Assembly (NCBI RefSeq): GCF_017115045.1
Contig: NZ_JABXKK010000046.1
Span: forward strand, 1 to 64,000
From: Nostoc sp. NMS8
Lineage (GTDB): Bacteria; Cyanobacteriota; Cyanobacteriia; Cyanobacteriales; Nostocaceae
Direction of reading: 5' to 3'
DNA: 64,000 bases
This document shows positions 48,950 through 58,312 of this stretch, piece after piece. Under the pieces are notes generated by a model. The model did no database searches. It saw only the letters and a program-made list of their open reading frames with translations, and had not been told where the DNA came from. The translations under genes were made by a program, and so were the position numbers. How positions within the stretch are numbered: the stretch's first letter is position 1; each line of letters opens with the position of its first letter.

Positions 48950-51900
48950 ATGCTAACAGCTGCTAACGTTTCCTCAGAGATGGCGGTGAAGTACTTCGTC
49001 AAAAACTACTACCATCAAGGCAAGTCGCGCTGGAGTGGACTAGGTGCTGAAAAATTGGGGTTGTCAGGTGCAATTGATAATGAGCAAGAATTTACCAATG
49101 TAATCGAAGGGCTATCGCCTGATGGGAGTAAGCAACTTAATGCCAGAGTGTTAAAACCCAAAGAACGCAGGGCAGCACTAGACTGTACATTCTCTGCGCC
49201 CAAGAGTGTGAGCTTGATGGCGTTGGTCGGTGGGGATTCAAGATTAATTGCCGCGCACCATCAGGCATTAAAGGAAGTGATCGGGCTGATGGAAAGGCGT
49301 TATGCCATAACGAGGGTGACACAAAACAACGGTAGGCACAGGGTAAACACGGGTAACTTGGTGGTCGCGCAGTTTGACCATATTGAGAGTCGGGATTTAG
49401 ATCCACATTTGCACACCCACTGTTTAGTCATGAATACGACGCAAGCTAATGATGGTCAGTGGATGAGTTTGGTGAATAGTGAGATATTTGCTAACAAGAA
49501 ATTCCTGGGGATGGCATACCAGAGCTATCTAGCGGCAGAAGTCCAGAAACTAGGGTATGAGGTAGAACTCAGAAAACATGGACAATTTGAGATTAAAGGT
49601 TTTACAGAACAAGATTTAGAGGCGTTCTCAAAACGGCGGCAGCAGATCGTAGCTCTTGCTGGTGCATCTTCTTCATGGGCACAGCGAAACCAAGTTTGGG
49701 ATACTACTCGTCAACGCAAGCAAAAGTTAACAGAGGCAGAACTCAAATCGCTATGGTATGAAGAAGCGGAGGCACTGGGCATCAGTTTCGTCAAGCCTTC
49801 TGAGCCAAATACTCAAGTAGTACAAAATTCAGTTTCAAAGCAAAGTCTTGAAGATGCGTTGGCTCCCGCGATCGCTCATTGTAGCGAGAGGAATGTTGCT
49901 TTTAAGCTTGAAGATTTAGAAAAGTTTATCCTTTCTGAAAGACTTTTGACTGATGTGACTGCACTTGAGCCATTAATCAAGGAGCATCAAGAGTTAATCG
50001 TTCTGCCGGGAATGGAAAGACAATACACAACGTGGACGGCAGTAAAAAGAGAACTAGCGACGATTGAGTTAATGCAGTCAGGAATTGGGGCAGTTAATTC
50101 CATACAGCACACAGTTGTAGTAGAAAGCCTTTTAGAGAAAACCTTGCTCAATCAGGGGCAACGACTCGCAGTAAACATGGCTCTAAGCACAACAGACCAA
50201 TTTGTAGCGTGGCAAGGGGTAGCTGGTGCTGGTAAGACTTTCGCCCTCAAGGAATTAAACGCGATCGCACTCGCCCAGGGCTATACAATCAAAGCTTTTG
50301 CCCCTTCATCAATGGCAGCAAAGGTACTGAGTGAGGAACTAGGCATACAAGGCGAGACTGTAGCTAGTTTATTGGTGTCTGAGCCAGCACCCCTAATTGA
50401 ATCAAATCAGATTTGGATTGTGGATGAGGCAGGTTTACTTAGTGCTGCATATGCTCATGCCCTGTTAGAAAGAGCGACCACTGAGGGAGCAAGACTATTG
50501 CTAGTTGGCGATACCAAGCAATTATCGGCAGTGGAAGCTGGAAACCCATTCAAATCCTTGCAACAAGCTGGCATCAAGACCGCACACTTAAACCAATCAA
50601 ATAGGCAGCGTAACCCGGATCTCAAGATAGCAGTAGACTTAATTGCAGACGGGAGAGTAGAAGCGGGATTTAAGCAACTAGAGACAATTGGTAGTATTCA
50701 GGAAGTATCGCCTGATACGAAGCTAGATATAATTGCTGCTGACTATATAGGATTAGCTCAAGAGCAACGAGCGCGAACATTGGTACTCGCTGGCACAAAT
50801 GTAGAGAAGTTAGCACTTACCCAGGCGATTCGAGACAAGCTAAAGCAGGAGGGGAGTTTAGGGGCAACTGCAAACATTACCCAGTTGCAAGCTCTAAACT
50901 TGACCAAAGTGCAGCTGCGCTATACCCATAACTTTGAACTAGGTAATGTCGTAATGCCAACGCGCAACTACAAACGCCGGGGTTTAGAGAAAGCTTTGCT
51001 GTATGAAGTCGTGGGCAAGAACATCGACCGATTAATTTTGAAAGCAGACGATGGAAAGCAGTTAGAAGTAGATCCCAATTTTGACAAAGCTGTTTACCAA
51101 CGTGATGAAATTGAGATTGCTGTAGGCGATCGCTTGCAATGGAAGAAAAATGACTGCCAACTACAAAGGCGAAATGGACAGGAGTTTATAGTCACAACGA
51201 TTGAGGGAGACTCTGCCCAAATTGAGTACTTAGACACTAAAATTACTGAAACTATTAACCTAAAACAACCGCAAAACCTGGACTATGCGCTCGTCAACAC
51301 AATCTACAGTAGCCAAGGTAAAACCACTGACTTAGCCTTGATTGCGGCAGATTACACCATTGGGCAAGAAAGTTTTTATGTGGCGATTAGTCGAGCTAGG
51401 CACAACGTCAAACTTTATACTAAAGACAAATCAGAATTGCTGCAACTGGCGCAAGAGTCTAAAGCCAAAGATAACGCTTTAGAATTGCTGATGAATTCCT
51501 TAAAAGTAGAACGAATTCAGGCGAAAACTGCCTCGGTCAGTCCAAGAGCTAATGAGCCAGTAGTAAAACTTGAAGTTGCAATAGCAGAGCCTGCACTGAA
51601 AGTTCAACCGCTAGCCACAGAGCAAGTTTCCCTACCAGTTAGTCGGCCAGCCCCATTGGTTACAACAAGTTTAAAAACTGTAGCCAAACCCACTCTCAAA
51701 GAAAAACGTAGAGATGATAGAAAGTCTCCTGCTTTTTCAAAACCAGTATTAAAGACTGCTGCTCCAACAGAAGCATTTTGGATACCTCGAAAGTCAGAAG
51801 AAGTACCCAATTTCATTGAACCAGACCACTGGCAAGAGTTTTTTGATAGCGCTATCCATCCTGATATTACCGCTTTGAACTTTGAAAGCCTTCAGTTCAA

Positions 51901-54900
51901 ATATGCAGGTGGTGAGCATGAGGCTTGGGAAAGGCTTATGGTTAGTGAAAAACTTAATCGTACAAATACCGGGAGCTTAACACAAGGATTTATAAACGCA
52001 TATTCTCATCTTGATGCTGGCGGGTGGTGGTGTGATGCTGGAGTAGACCCACGCTCATTTGCTGATTTAACCCCAGGCGATAAACCTTTGAGTAAAAGAT
52101 GGGGATGCTACAAGCCAAATACACCTAGACCCAAGAAAGATAAGGATAATCAGATCATTGAAGGAAAATTTATCAAATATGAGCATCCCCCAAAGGTAGA
52201 GCTAAGTATCTTTTTGCTTGATGTACCCCAGGAAATAGCTGATCAGATTTACTCGAAGTACAAAATCAACCCCACCGAGTGCGATCGCCAATCAGGATTT
52301 TGGTATTGTGTATGGAAATATAATATACCGTGTGCGATCGCTGAGGGAGCCAAAAAAGCGGCCAGCCTGTTGAGCCAGGGTCACGCTGCCATTGGGCTAC
52401 CTGGGATTTCGGCGGGATACCGAACTCCGAAATCCGAGTTTGGTAATAAAGTCGGCAAGTCTTATCTACATGAAGAATTAGCGGTTTTCGCCACACCTAA
52501 TAGAGTTTTCAAGTTCTGCTTTGACTATGAAACCAAGCCCGAAACGATTGTTAATGTAAGACGAGATATTTCTACGACTGGGTGGTTGCTGCAAAAGCAG
52601 GGTGCTGTAGTAAAAGTCATCAATTTGCCAGGACCAGACAAAGGTGTTGATGATTTCATCGCCGCAAGTGGGCCACTCCCTTACGAAAAATTGAGCCATG
52701 AAGCAATGAAGTTAAGGGACTGGCAACAGCAGAATCAGCATTCAAAGACTGCGGCTTTTCCATCTTTGCGTAAGCCGATACCAAAACAACGTTCTATACA
52801 ACAAAATAGACCAGAGGTACAAACCCATGACTTTAACCAACGACAACAACCTAACCCAGATACAGTTCCTAACCGAGAAGATAGAGCAATTGACCCAGAA
52901 AATCGAGTTCTTAGAAACGAGCCAAGCCGAGAACCTAATCGAAATGAGCGCGAATCAGTCGAACTTCTTGCAGCAATTAACCGAGATGCTGAACTCGAAA
53001 AAGTCTTCGAGCATGGAGACGATATTGCAGGAATTAACCAAAGCTCTACAGATGATGGGCTTCGAGGTCAACGAACAGAGAAACTCTCAAGACAAATTAA
53101 CGGACAAGATTCAACAATTTTTAATAGAGAAGCAAATTATGTCCATTCTTCACAACCAGCCACCAGACAACTCTTAAATACAATCTCTGATTATGTTGAG
53201 CAATCAGCTATCGAGTCTGCTCTAACCCAAACAATATTAGGGCTAACAGAACAACTTTCTCAGTCTAATCAGCAGTTAGTTGAAGCTAAAACTGTATTCA
53301 ATGACTTTGAAACAGCCTTGACGGCTGAGTTGCAATCTCATGCAGTTCAGAAAGCTATTCTGTCAATCTCTGATTATATTGAGCAATCAGCTATTGAGTC
53401 TGCTTTAACCCAAGCAGTATTAGGATTGACAGAACAACTTTCTCAATCTCATCAACAACTTCTTGCTGCTAAAAGTACATTCAATGAGTTTGAAACAGCA
53501 TTGACGGCTGAGTTGCAATCTCATGTAAAGAAAAGAGCTATTCTGTCAATCTCTGATTATATTGAACAATCAGCTATCGAGTCTGCTTTAACCCAAACAA
53601 TATTAGAATTAACAAAGCAACTTTTTCAGTCTCATCAACAACTTCTTGCATCTAAGACTACATTCAATGACCTTGATGAAGCGGTTACGGCTGAGTTGCA
53701 ACCTCATGCACAAAACAAAGCTATTCTGTCAATCTCCGATTATATTGAACAATCAGCTATTGAGTCTGCTTTAACCCAAGCAGTATTAGGATTGACGGAA
53801 CAACTTTCTCAGTCTCATCAACAACTTCTTGCATCTAAGACTACATTTAATGACTTTGAAACAGCTTTGACTCAAGAGTTAAAATCTCATGCAGAAAAGA
53901 AAGCCATTCTGTCAATCTCTGATTATATTGAACAATCAGCTATTGAGTCTGCTTTAACCCAAGCAGTATTAGGATTGACGGAACAACTTTCTCAGTCTCA
54001 TCAACAACTTCTTGCATCTAAGACTACATTTAATGACTTTGAAACAGCTTTGACTCAAGAGTTAAAATCTCATGCAGAAAAGAAAGCCATTCTGTCAATC
54101 TCTGATTATATTGAACAATCAGCTATTGAGTCTGCTTTAACCCAAGCAGTATTAGGATTGACAGAACAACTTTCTCAATCTCATCAACAACTTGTTACTG
54201 CTAAAAGTACATTCAGTGACTTTGAAACAGCCTTGACTCAAGAGTTACAATCTCATGCAGTTCAGAAAGCTATTCTGTCAATCTCTGATTATATTGAGCA
54301 ATCAGCTATTGAGTCTGCTTTAACCCAAGCAGTATTAGGATTGACAGAACAACTTTCTCAATCTCATCAACAACTTCTTGCTGCTAAAAGTACATTCAAT
54401 GAGTTTGAAACAGCATTGACGGCTGAGTTGCAATCTCATGTAAAGAAAAGAGCTATTCTGTCAATCTCTGATTATATTGAACAATCAGCTATCGAGTCTG
54501 CTTTAACCCAAACAATATTAGAATTAACAAAGCAACTTTTTCAGTCTCATCAACAACTTGTTACTGCTAAAAGTACATTCAGTGACTTTGATGAAGCGGT
54601 TACGGCTGAGTTGCAATCTCATGCACAAAACAAAGCTATTCTGTCAATCTCCGATTATATTGAGCAATCAGCTATTGAGTCTGCTTTAACCCAAGCAGTA
54701 TTAGGATTGACGGAAGAACTTTCTCAGTCTCATCAACAACTTCTTGCATCTAAGACTACATTCAATCAGTTTGAAACAGTATTTACGGCTGAGTTGCAAT
54801 CTCATGCAGTTCAGAAAGCTATTCTGTCAATCTCTGATTATATTGAGCAATCAGCTATCGAGTCTGCTTTAGCCCAAACAATATTAGGATTGACAGAGCA

Positions 54901-55360
54901 ACTTTCTCAGTCTCATCAACAACTTGTTGCTGCTAAAAGTACATTCAATGACTTTGAAACAGTATTGACGGCTGAGTTGCAATCTCATGCAGAGAAGAGA
55001 GCTATTTTATCCACCTCTAATTCTGTTGAGCAATCAGCTACTGAATCAACCTTAGCTAAAACATTACTAGCAGAATTAAAGTTGCATCTCAAACAGATAA
55101 TTCAGTGTTTAAATATTGAAAAATTGGCTCCTTTAGTTATGGAAGTAGGAAAATATGTCAAAGGTGAAAAGGTAACAGGAGCAAAAATCAGCGAGTTATT
55201 TACGAGTGTTACAACTGATGCTTTCGCTTTGACTTTTGAGCAACAAATGAACATCGTTAGGCAACTGATTAGAGATGACAAACCATCGATTATGAAAAGA
55301 TTGGGAATCAACTCGCCATCGCCAGATGACAAAGAGGAGCATCTACGGTTCCGGCGCTAA
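48950..55360 (+). CDS. MobF relaxase-helicase fused to DUF3854 and a long repeat tail
   Basis: The protein has 2136 residues. Residues 1-300 are a TrwC/TraA-type relaxase: catalytic Tyr20/21 in YFVKNYYHQG, GLGAEKLGL, and the three-His metal site DPHLHTH (His153/155/157). Residues about 400-850 are a RecD/TraI-type helicase: Walker A GVAGAGKTF, Walker B IVDEAGLLSA, later ARHNVKLYT. Residues about 980-1260 are a DUF3854 (TOPRIM-like, primase-associated) domain: AIAEGAKKAASLL and FDYETKPETI. Residues 1410-2020 hold ten 61-residue repeats, then a helical end. The protein should nick oriT, stay bound to the 5' end and unwind DNA for transfer. Residues about 1290-1410 look like off-frame translation, because a coiled-coil ORF lies in another frame there. 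Confidence 0.9.
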   Translation: MLTAANVSSEMAVKYFVKNYYHQGKSRWSGLGAEKLGLSGAIDNEQEFTNVIEGLSPDGSKQLNARVLKPKERRAALDCTFSAPKSVSLMALVGGDSRLIAAHHQALKEVIGLMERRYAITRVTQNNGRHRVNTGNLVVAQFDHIESRDLDPHLHTHCLVMNTTQANDGQWMSLVNSEIFANKKFLGMAYQSYLAAEVQKLGYEVELRKHGQFEIKGFTEQDLEAFSKRRQQIVALAGASSSWAQRNQVWDTTRQRKQKLTEAELKSLWYEEAEALGISFVKPSEPNTQVVQNSVSKQSLEDALAPAIAHCSERNVAFKLEDLEKFILSERLLTDVTALEPLIKEHQELIVLPGMERQYTTWTAVKRELATIELMQSGIGAVNSIQHTVVVESLLEKTLLNQGQRLAVNMALSTTDQFVAWQGVAGAGKTFALKELNAIALAQGYTIKAFAPSSMAAKVLSEELGIQGETVASLLVSEPAPLIESNQIWIVDEAGLLSAAYAHALLERATTEGARLLLVGDTKQLSAVEAGNPFKSLQQAGIKTAHLNQSNRQRNPDLKIAVDLIADGRVEAGFKQLETIGSIQEVSPDTKLDIIAADYIGLAQEQRARTLVLAGTNVEKLALTQAIRDKLKQEGSLGATANITQLQALNLTKVQLRYTHNFELGNVVMPTRNYKRRGLEKALLYEVVGKNIDRLILKADDGKQLEVDPNFDKAVYQRDEIEIAVGDRLQWKKNDCQLQRRNGQEFIVTTIEGDSAQIEYLDTKITETINLKQPQNLDYALVNTIYSSQGKTTDLALIAADYTIGQESFYVAISRARHNVKLYTKDKSELLQLAQESKAKDNALELLMNSLKVERIQAKTASVSPRANEPVVKLEVAIAEPALKVQPLATEQVSLPVSRPAPLVTTSLKTVAKPTLKEKRRDDRKSPAFSKPVLKTAAPTEAFWIPRKSEEVPNFIEPDHWQEFFDSAIHPDITALNFESLQFKYAGGEHEAWERLMVSEKLNRTNTGSLTQGFINAYSHLDAGGWWCDAGVDPRSFADLTPGDKPLSKRWGCYKPNTPRPKKDKDNQIIEGKFIKYEHPPKVELSIFLLDVPQEIADQIYSKYKINPTECDRQSGFWYCVWKYNIPCAIAEGAKKAASLLSQGHAAIGLPGISAGYRTPKSEFGNKVGKSYLHEELAVFATPNRVFKFCFDYETKPETIVNVRRDISTTGWLLQKQGAVVKVINLPGPDKGVDDFIAASGPLPYEKLSHEAMKLRDWQQQNQHSKTAAFPSLRKPIPKQRSIQQNRPEVQTHDFNQRQQPNPDTVPNREDRAIDPENRVLRNEPSREPNRNERESVELLAAINRDAELEKVFEHGDDIAGINQSSTDDGLRGQRTEKLSRQINGQDSTIFNREANYVHSSQPATRQLLNTISDYVEQSAIESALTQTILGLTEQLSQSNQQLVEAKTVFNDFETALTAELQSHAVQKAILSISDYIEQSAIESALTQAVLGLTEQLSQSHQQLLAAKSTFNEFETALTAELQSHVKKRAILSISDYIEQSAIESALTQTILELTKQLFQSHQQLLASKTTFNDLDEAVTAELQPHAQNKAILSISDYIEQSAIESALTQAVLGLTEQLSQSHQQLLASKTTFNDFETALTQELKSHAEKKAILSISDYIEQSAIESALTQAVLGLTEQLSQSHQQLLASKTTFNDFETALTQELKSHAEKKAILSISDYIEQSAIESALTQAVLGLTEQLSQSHQQLVTAKSTFSDFETALTQELQSHAVQKAILSISDYIEQSAIESALTQAVLGLTEQLSQSHQQLLAAKSTFNEFETALTAELQSHVKKRAILSISDYIEQSAIESALTQTILELTKQLFQSHQQLVTAKSTFSDFDEAVTAELQSHAQNKAILSISDYIEQSAIESALTQAVLGLTEELSQSHQQLLASKTTFNQFETVFTAELQSHAVQKAILSISDYIEQSAIESALAQTILGLTEQLSQSHQQLVAAKSTFNDFETVLTAELQSHAEKRAILSTSNSVEQSATESTLAKTLLAELKLHLKQIIQCLNIEKLAPLVMEVGKYVKGEKVTGAKISELFTSVTTDAFALTFEQQMNIVRQLIRDDKPSIMKRLGINSPSPDDKEEHLRFRR
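52827..53177 (+). CDS. Nested coiled-coil ORF inside the relaxase gene (116 aa)
   Basis: This frame, different from that of the relaxase, has its ATG preceded by AGAGGTACAAACCC. The product is a typical coiled coil: LTQIQFLTEKIEQLTQKIEF, then NQSNFLQQLTEMLNSKK and METILQELTKALQMMGFEV. It stops at 53177, just where the relaxase repeats begin. In the same interval the relaxase frame gives an Arg/Asn/Glu/Pro-rich sequence without hydrophobic pattern. So either this is a genuine overlapping gene, or it was once a separate gene swallowed when the relaxase frame became fused to the repeat tail. Confidence 0.5.
   Translation: MTLTNDNNLTQIQFLTEKIEQLTQKIEFLETSQAENLIEMSANQSNFLQQLTEMLNSKKSSSMETILQELTKALQMMGFEVNEQRNSQDKLTDKIQQFLIEKQIMSILHNQPPDNS
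53174..55012 (+). repeat. Ten in-frame 183-bp repeats in the relaxase gene
   Basis: The unit is 61 codons, beginning ILSISDYIEQSAIESALTQ and ending AELQSHAVQKA or a variant. Unit starts are 183 bp apart (for example 53357 and 53540). Two adjacent units (from about 53723 and 53906) appear identical, and variant blocks recur in the same order (VKKRA then QNKA), showing expansion of multi-unit blocks. The eleventh copy (from about 55006) is degenerate. Each unit is predicted to be a long helical hairpin. Confidence 0.92.
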
Positions 55361-55429
55361 CTTATCAGTTATCAGTGAAGAGTTATCAATTATTAAGTAT
55401 CAGGTATCAGGTATGAGATATCAGGTATT

Positions 55430-55449
55430 CCCATCAATTCATTGATGGG
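55430..55449. terminator. Hairpin between converging relaxase and nuclease genes
   Basis: CCCATCAA and TTGATGGG form a perfect 8-bp stem with a 4-base loop. It lies between convergent genes and could end both transcripts. It is flanked by short repeats (ttatcagttatcagtga / ttcactgataactgtt) that form a larger imperfect inverted repeat. Confidence 0.6.
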
Positions 55450-55482
55450 TTAGTTGTTCACTATTCACTGATAACTGTTCAC

Positions 55483-56304
55483 TCATTTAACTGGTATTGT
55501 TATCCCTATTATCTTCAACTGCTTACCTAAAACAAAATTTACTAGTTTCTGACCGCTCACTAAGATTATTTTGTTGGAGCGACGAATCAACTCTTTTGAT
55601 AACCGTCCAGTTATGCCACTATGCACGAAGAATCCACCACTAGCTCTTTCGTGTTCAATACAGTACAGGAAATCTTTTATGTGTTCTGCATTAATGTGAT
55701 TAGCGTAGCGTTTAACCTGGATTACATAGAGCTTTCCCAAAATCAACACGCGACCATCTATCCCGCCGTCACCAGTGTACCGAAAGTTGCGTTGGATTTC
55801 CCAGCCCTGTTCAAGGCAGCAAGTAAGTACCAACTCTTCAAAAACGTAAGGTGATATCTTACGTAGTGTAGCGATTACTATTGGCAATTTGGCTAATTGA
55901 GTTATGCTACGAAACTGTCGCAACACTTGAGAAGCGTACTCAATATTATTCAAGTGTTTCTTAAGATTTTTAGGTAATCTAACCCTTCGCGTTGTTGCTT
56001 TGCTTAGTGGTAACTGCTTTTTGAAATTTTTAGTTAAGAGAGCTTTTTGCGTCGTTGCTGGGCTTTGTCGTACAGGCTTCAAAAAATTTTTAGTTAAGAG
56101 AGCCTTTTGCGTTGGTGCTGGGCTTAGTGGTACAAAATTTTGAGGTGAAATTGACGACGCTTTTGTACTCTTGGCTGGTAATTGGTCAGGTCTAAAATCT
56201 TGGGAGCGATACTTTGGCTCAGGAAGAGGAGGCGGAAAAAAACCAAACAGCCAAGCAATAAAAATTACCGCACCCAGTACAAACAATAAAGCAATAATAA
56301 GCAT
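55483..56304 (-). CDS. Membrane-anchored Mrr-like restriction endonuclease domain protein
   Basis: The product has 273 residues from the ATG at 56304, which follows AAGGTGGTGAAA; an earlier TTG is open but unsupported. One N-terminal membrane segment (LIIALLFVLGAVIFIAWLFG) is followed by a basic linker with three related units (APTQKALLTKNF, ATTQKALLTKNF, ATTRRVRLPKNL). The C-terminal Mrr_cat-type nuclease has FEELVLTCCLEQGWEI, GDGGIDG and YVIQVKRYANHINAEHI, giving the D..QxK active site. Tethering an Mrr-type nuclease to the membrane next to conjugation genes suggests action on DNA entering or leaving the cell, which is inference. Confidence 0.78.
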   Translation of the reverse strand: MLIIALLFVLGAVIFIAWLFGFFPPPLPEPKYRSQDFRPDQLPAKSTKASSISPQNFVPLSPAPTQKALLTKNFLKPVRQSPATTQKALLTKNFKKQLPLSKATTRRVRLPKNLKKHLNNIEYASQVLRQFRSITQLAKLPIVIATLRKISPYVFEELVLTCCLEQGWEIQRNFRYTGDGGIDGRVLILGKLYVIQVKRYANHINAEHIKDFLYCIEHERASGGFFVHSGITGRLSKELIRRSNKIILVSGQKLVNFVLGKQLKIIGITIPVK

Positions 56305-56421
56305 TTTCACCACCTTGGGGGAGCTTTCTGGGGCGGGGGCAGAGGAGATAGGGAGCAGAGGAGAGTTCAATGTGCCTTGTTCTTTCCCCTCTGCCCCTCA
56401 AGAAGAGTGAGAAACGCGGGC

Positions 56422-57648
56422 TTATCTGTGCATACCTCTAGATTGTGATTCTTGTTGAGAATCCTGCTGAATTTGATGATGCATATCAACAACAGATTGA
56501 ACCTTACCAAGTGCCTGTAACTGTTGGTCACTAACGTTAGGTGATAAAACTCCGTCAGTGAGAACAGCATCGCCGTTTTTGGCACGAACGATTACATTCT
56601 CGCCAAGGCGTTCAAAATCAAAACTTGTACTCTTAAAACTTTTAGAACCATCAGGGTTATCTTTGCCCAAGATATTCAACAGGGCTTTGACACTTTGCTC
56701 AATTGCCTGACCTTTGACATCATCGACAGCAGCCCGTAGTTCAGTTCGAGTATTGTCAATGGCTGACTGAACACCCTTAATCTTTTGCTCAACCGTGTTT
56801 TTAACACCATCTACTTGTGTACGTAACTCTTGAGTTAAGTTACCAACTTGTTGATTGAGTTCATCCCTGGCTTCATCTAGTCGGTTAGTAACTTGTTGCT
56901 CTATTTGAGCTTTCATCTGTGCAATTTCTTTCCTTAACTTCGTGACTTCAGGGGTCAGCGCATCCAAAAGGCGCTCAAATGCGTTTGAAGCCGTTTTCTT
57001 TACCTGACGTTCAACTGACCCAACCCAGTTTTGAAGAACCGTATTTTGAACTTGTGGTAAAAACCCCTGATTCACCTGGGACAAAGCTTTTTGGGTGTTT
57101 TCGATCAACTGTTGTTGCTTTTCTAAAGACTTACCCATTTCGGCAACTTGAGCAGCCAGTTCTGACAAAGATTCGGGTGAAAGCTTTTCTGATTTGATAC
57201 TATCTACAAGTTTTTGTTGTTCGCTTAGTTTTTTCTGCAATACTTGCACTTGTTTCCCCAGAGCTTCTACACTGTAGGTTCGCTCATTACTTACAACTTT
57301 ATTTTTCAGTGATGAGGGAGCTAAACCTAATTTGTCAGTCAGTACCTCTCCATTTTTAATGTGGAATACTTTTTCATTGCCAATTTTAATAGAAATTGCA
57401 CCTTGAGAATTTTTCGGGTCAGACAGAGCTTTTTTTAAGTTCTCTACTATCGTTGGTGTTAATAAGTTTTTAGAGGGGGATTCTCCCAATGTTCCTTGAT
57501 AAACTTTGCTAGAGCTAGAGTAAATATGAACATCCTTGCTGGGATCTAATCCTTTTTCTTTAGCTTTCGCATGGATGAGTTGGAGGAGAGATTCTAAAAT
57601 GTCTAAATAATCTCGCTTAATTTCTTTCGCTTCACCATCATCAATCAT
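56422..57648 (-). CDS. Coiled-coil protein (408 aa)
   Basis: The N-terminal about 140 residues are mixed (DYLDILESLLQLIHAKAKEK; QGAISIKIGNEKVFHIKNGE). The rest, to about residue 330, is long coiled coil (VLQKKLSEQQKLVDSIKSEK; LNQQVGNLTQELRTQVDGVK), followed by a small C-terminal domain (VIVRAKNGDAVLTDGVLSPN). No signal peptide or membrane segment. It overlaps the gene upstream by 8 bp and has AAGGCGAAAATA before the ATG, so both come from one message. Not recognised; a structural role in the transfer complex is possible. Confidence 0.65.
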   Translation of the reverse strand: MIDDGEAKEIKRDYLDILESLLQLIHAKAKEKGLDPSKDVHIYSSSSKVYQGTLGESPSKNLLTPTIVENLKKALSDPKNSQGAISIKIGNEKVFHIKNGEVLTDKLGLAPSSLKNKVVSNERTYSVEALGKQVQVLQKKLSEQQKLVDSIKSEKLSPESLSELAAQVAEMGKSLEKQQQLIENTQKALSQVNQGFLPQVQNTVLQNWVGSVERQVKKTASNAFERLLDALTPEVTKLRKEIAQMKAQIEQQVTNRLDEARDELNQQVGNLTQELRTQVDGVKNTVEQKIKGVQSAIDNTRTELRAAVDDVKGQAIEQSVKALLNILGKDNPDGSKSFKSTSFDFERLGENVIVRAKNGDAVLTDGVLSPNVSDQQLQALGKVQSVVDMHHQIQQDSQQESQSRGMHR

Positions 57649-58057
57649 TATTTTCGCCTTTGAGAATTGACTGAATTAACAGTTCAGGATTAATCGCTAC
57701 TTCTGGCAAAACTATCCCACCGAGTTTATTAAGAACCTGTCTTCCTTCAACTTCAATGTAAGCAAATTCTCCATCAATCATCACTGTTATCGATGATGTA
57801 TTTTTTTCAGCGCGAGATGGGACATAATCTTTCAGGACACCATTTAACACAAAAATATTGGCATCATCTGCATCGCTACTATAGACTTCAAGGCACTCAG
57901 GAAGATAGTTAGCATCAAAAGGCAAGTTATCCCAACTCTCAGCAGTGTTTAAAATTTCGCTTGGATATTTATCTGCTAGGGCTGCTATATCAGGAGGGAG
58001 TTTTGCAATTTGTTTTCTATCATAATCAGAGAACGGGTAAAACTTACTTGGCGACAT
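57641..58057 (-). CDS. Small hypothetical protein (138 aa)
   Basis: The start is set at the ATG at 58057, which has CTGGAGAAAATTC upstream. A longer frame would begin in the 'gggaacaggg' low-complexity repeat and add a Phe/Pro/Leu-rich artefact. The protein is acidic and soluble (FYPFSDYDRKQIAKLPPDIA; VYSSDADDANIFVLNGVLKD). It is translationally coupled to the coiled-coil gene downstream and shares with it an interest in short beta segments (GEFAYIEVEGRQVLNKLG here, EKVFHIKNGEVLTDKLG there), which may be a common domain. Function unknown. Confidence 0.6.
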   Translation of the reverse strand: MSPSKFYPFSDYDRKQIAKLPPDIAALADKYPSEILNTAESWDNLPFDANYLPECLEVYSSDADDANIFVLNGVLKDYVPSRAEKNTSSITVMIDGEFAYIEVEGRQVLNKLGGIVLPEVAINPELLIQSILKGENND

Positions 58058-58312
58058 GAATTTTCTCCAGAGAACAGGGAACAGGGAACAGGGAACAGGG
58101 AATAGGGAATAGGGAATAGACAAGACACTAAAATTTCAGAGTTTAAAGCTCAGTCAAAAAAAGATGTTTTTTGAAATGCGTAGCACGAAAAAAACAGTGT
58201 CATTATTTCAATGTCATGTTTAAAAACATGAGTTTTCCTGTTCCCTCTTAAGAGTTAAGAGTTCCCTCTTCCCCTCTTAAGAGTTCCCCGTTAAGAGTTC
58301 CCTTTTTCTTGC
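58058..58312. repeat. Intergenic low-complexity repeats
   Basis: Bases about 58070-58118 repeat the heptamer ACAGGGA/ATAGGGA. Bases about 58240-58305 repeat CTCTTAAGAGTTCCC and related palindromic units. No gene is visible between the coupling-protein gene and the small gene; the second block could act as an imperfect terminator for the gene ending at 58313 only if read on the other side, so its role is unclear. Confidence 0.5.

Noticed and set aside
48718..48966. 82-codon plus-strand frame before the relaxase gene
   Set aside because: Its second half is translation of the G-rich/C-rich inverted repeat (FPFHLFPFPYF) and it runs into the relaxase start; no ribosome-binding site.
49015..49406. 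Minus-strand frames opposite the relaxase N-terminus
   Set aside because: Shadow frames of a strongly supported relaxase domain.
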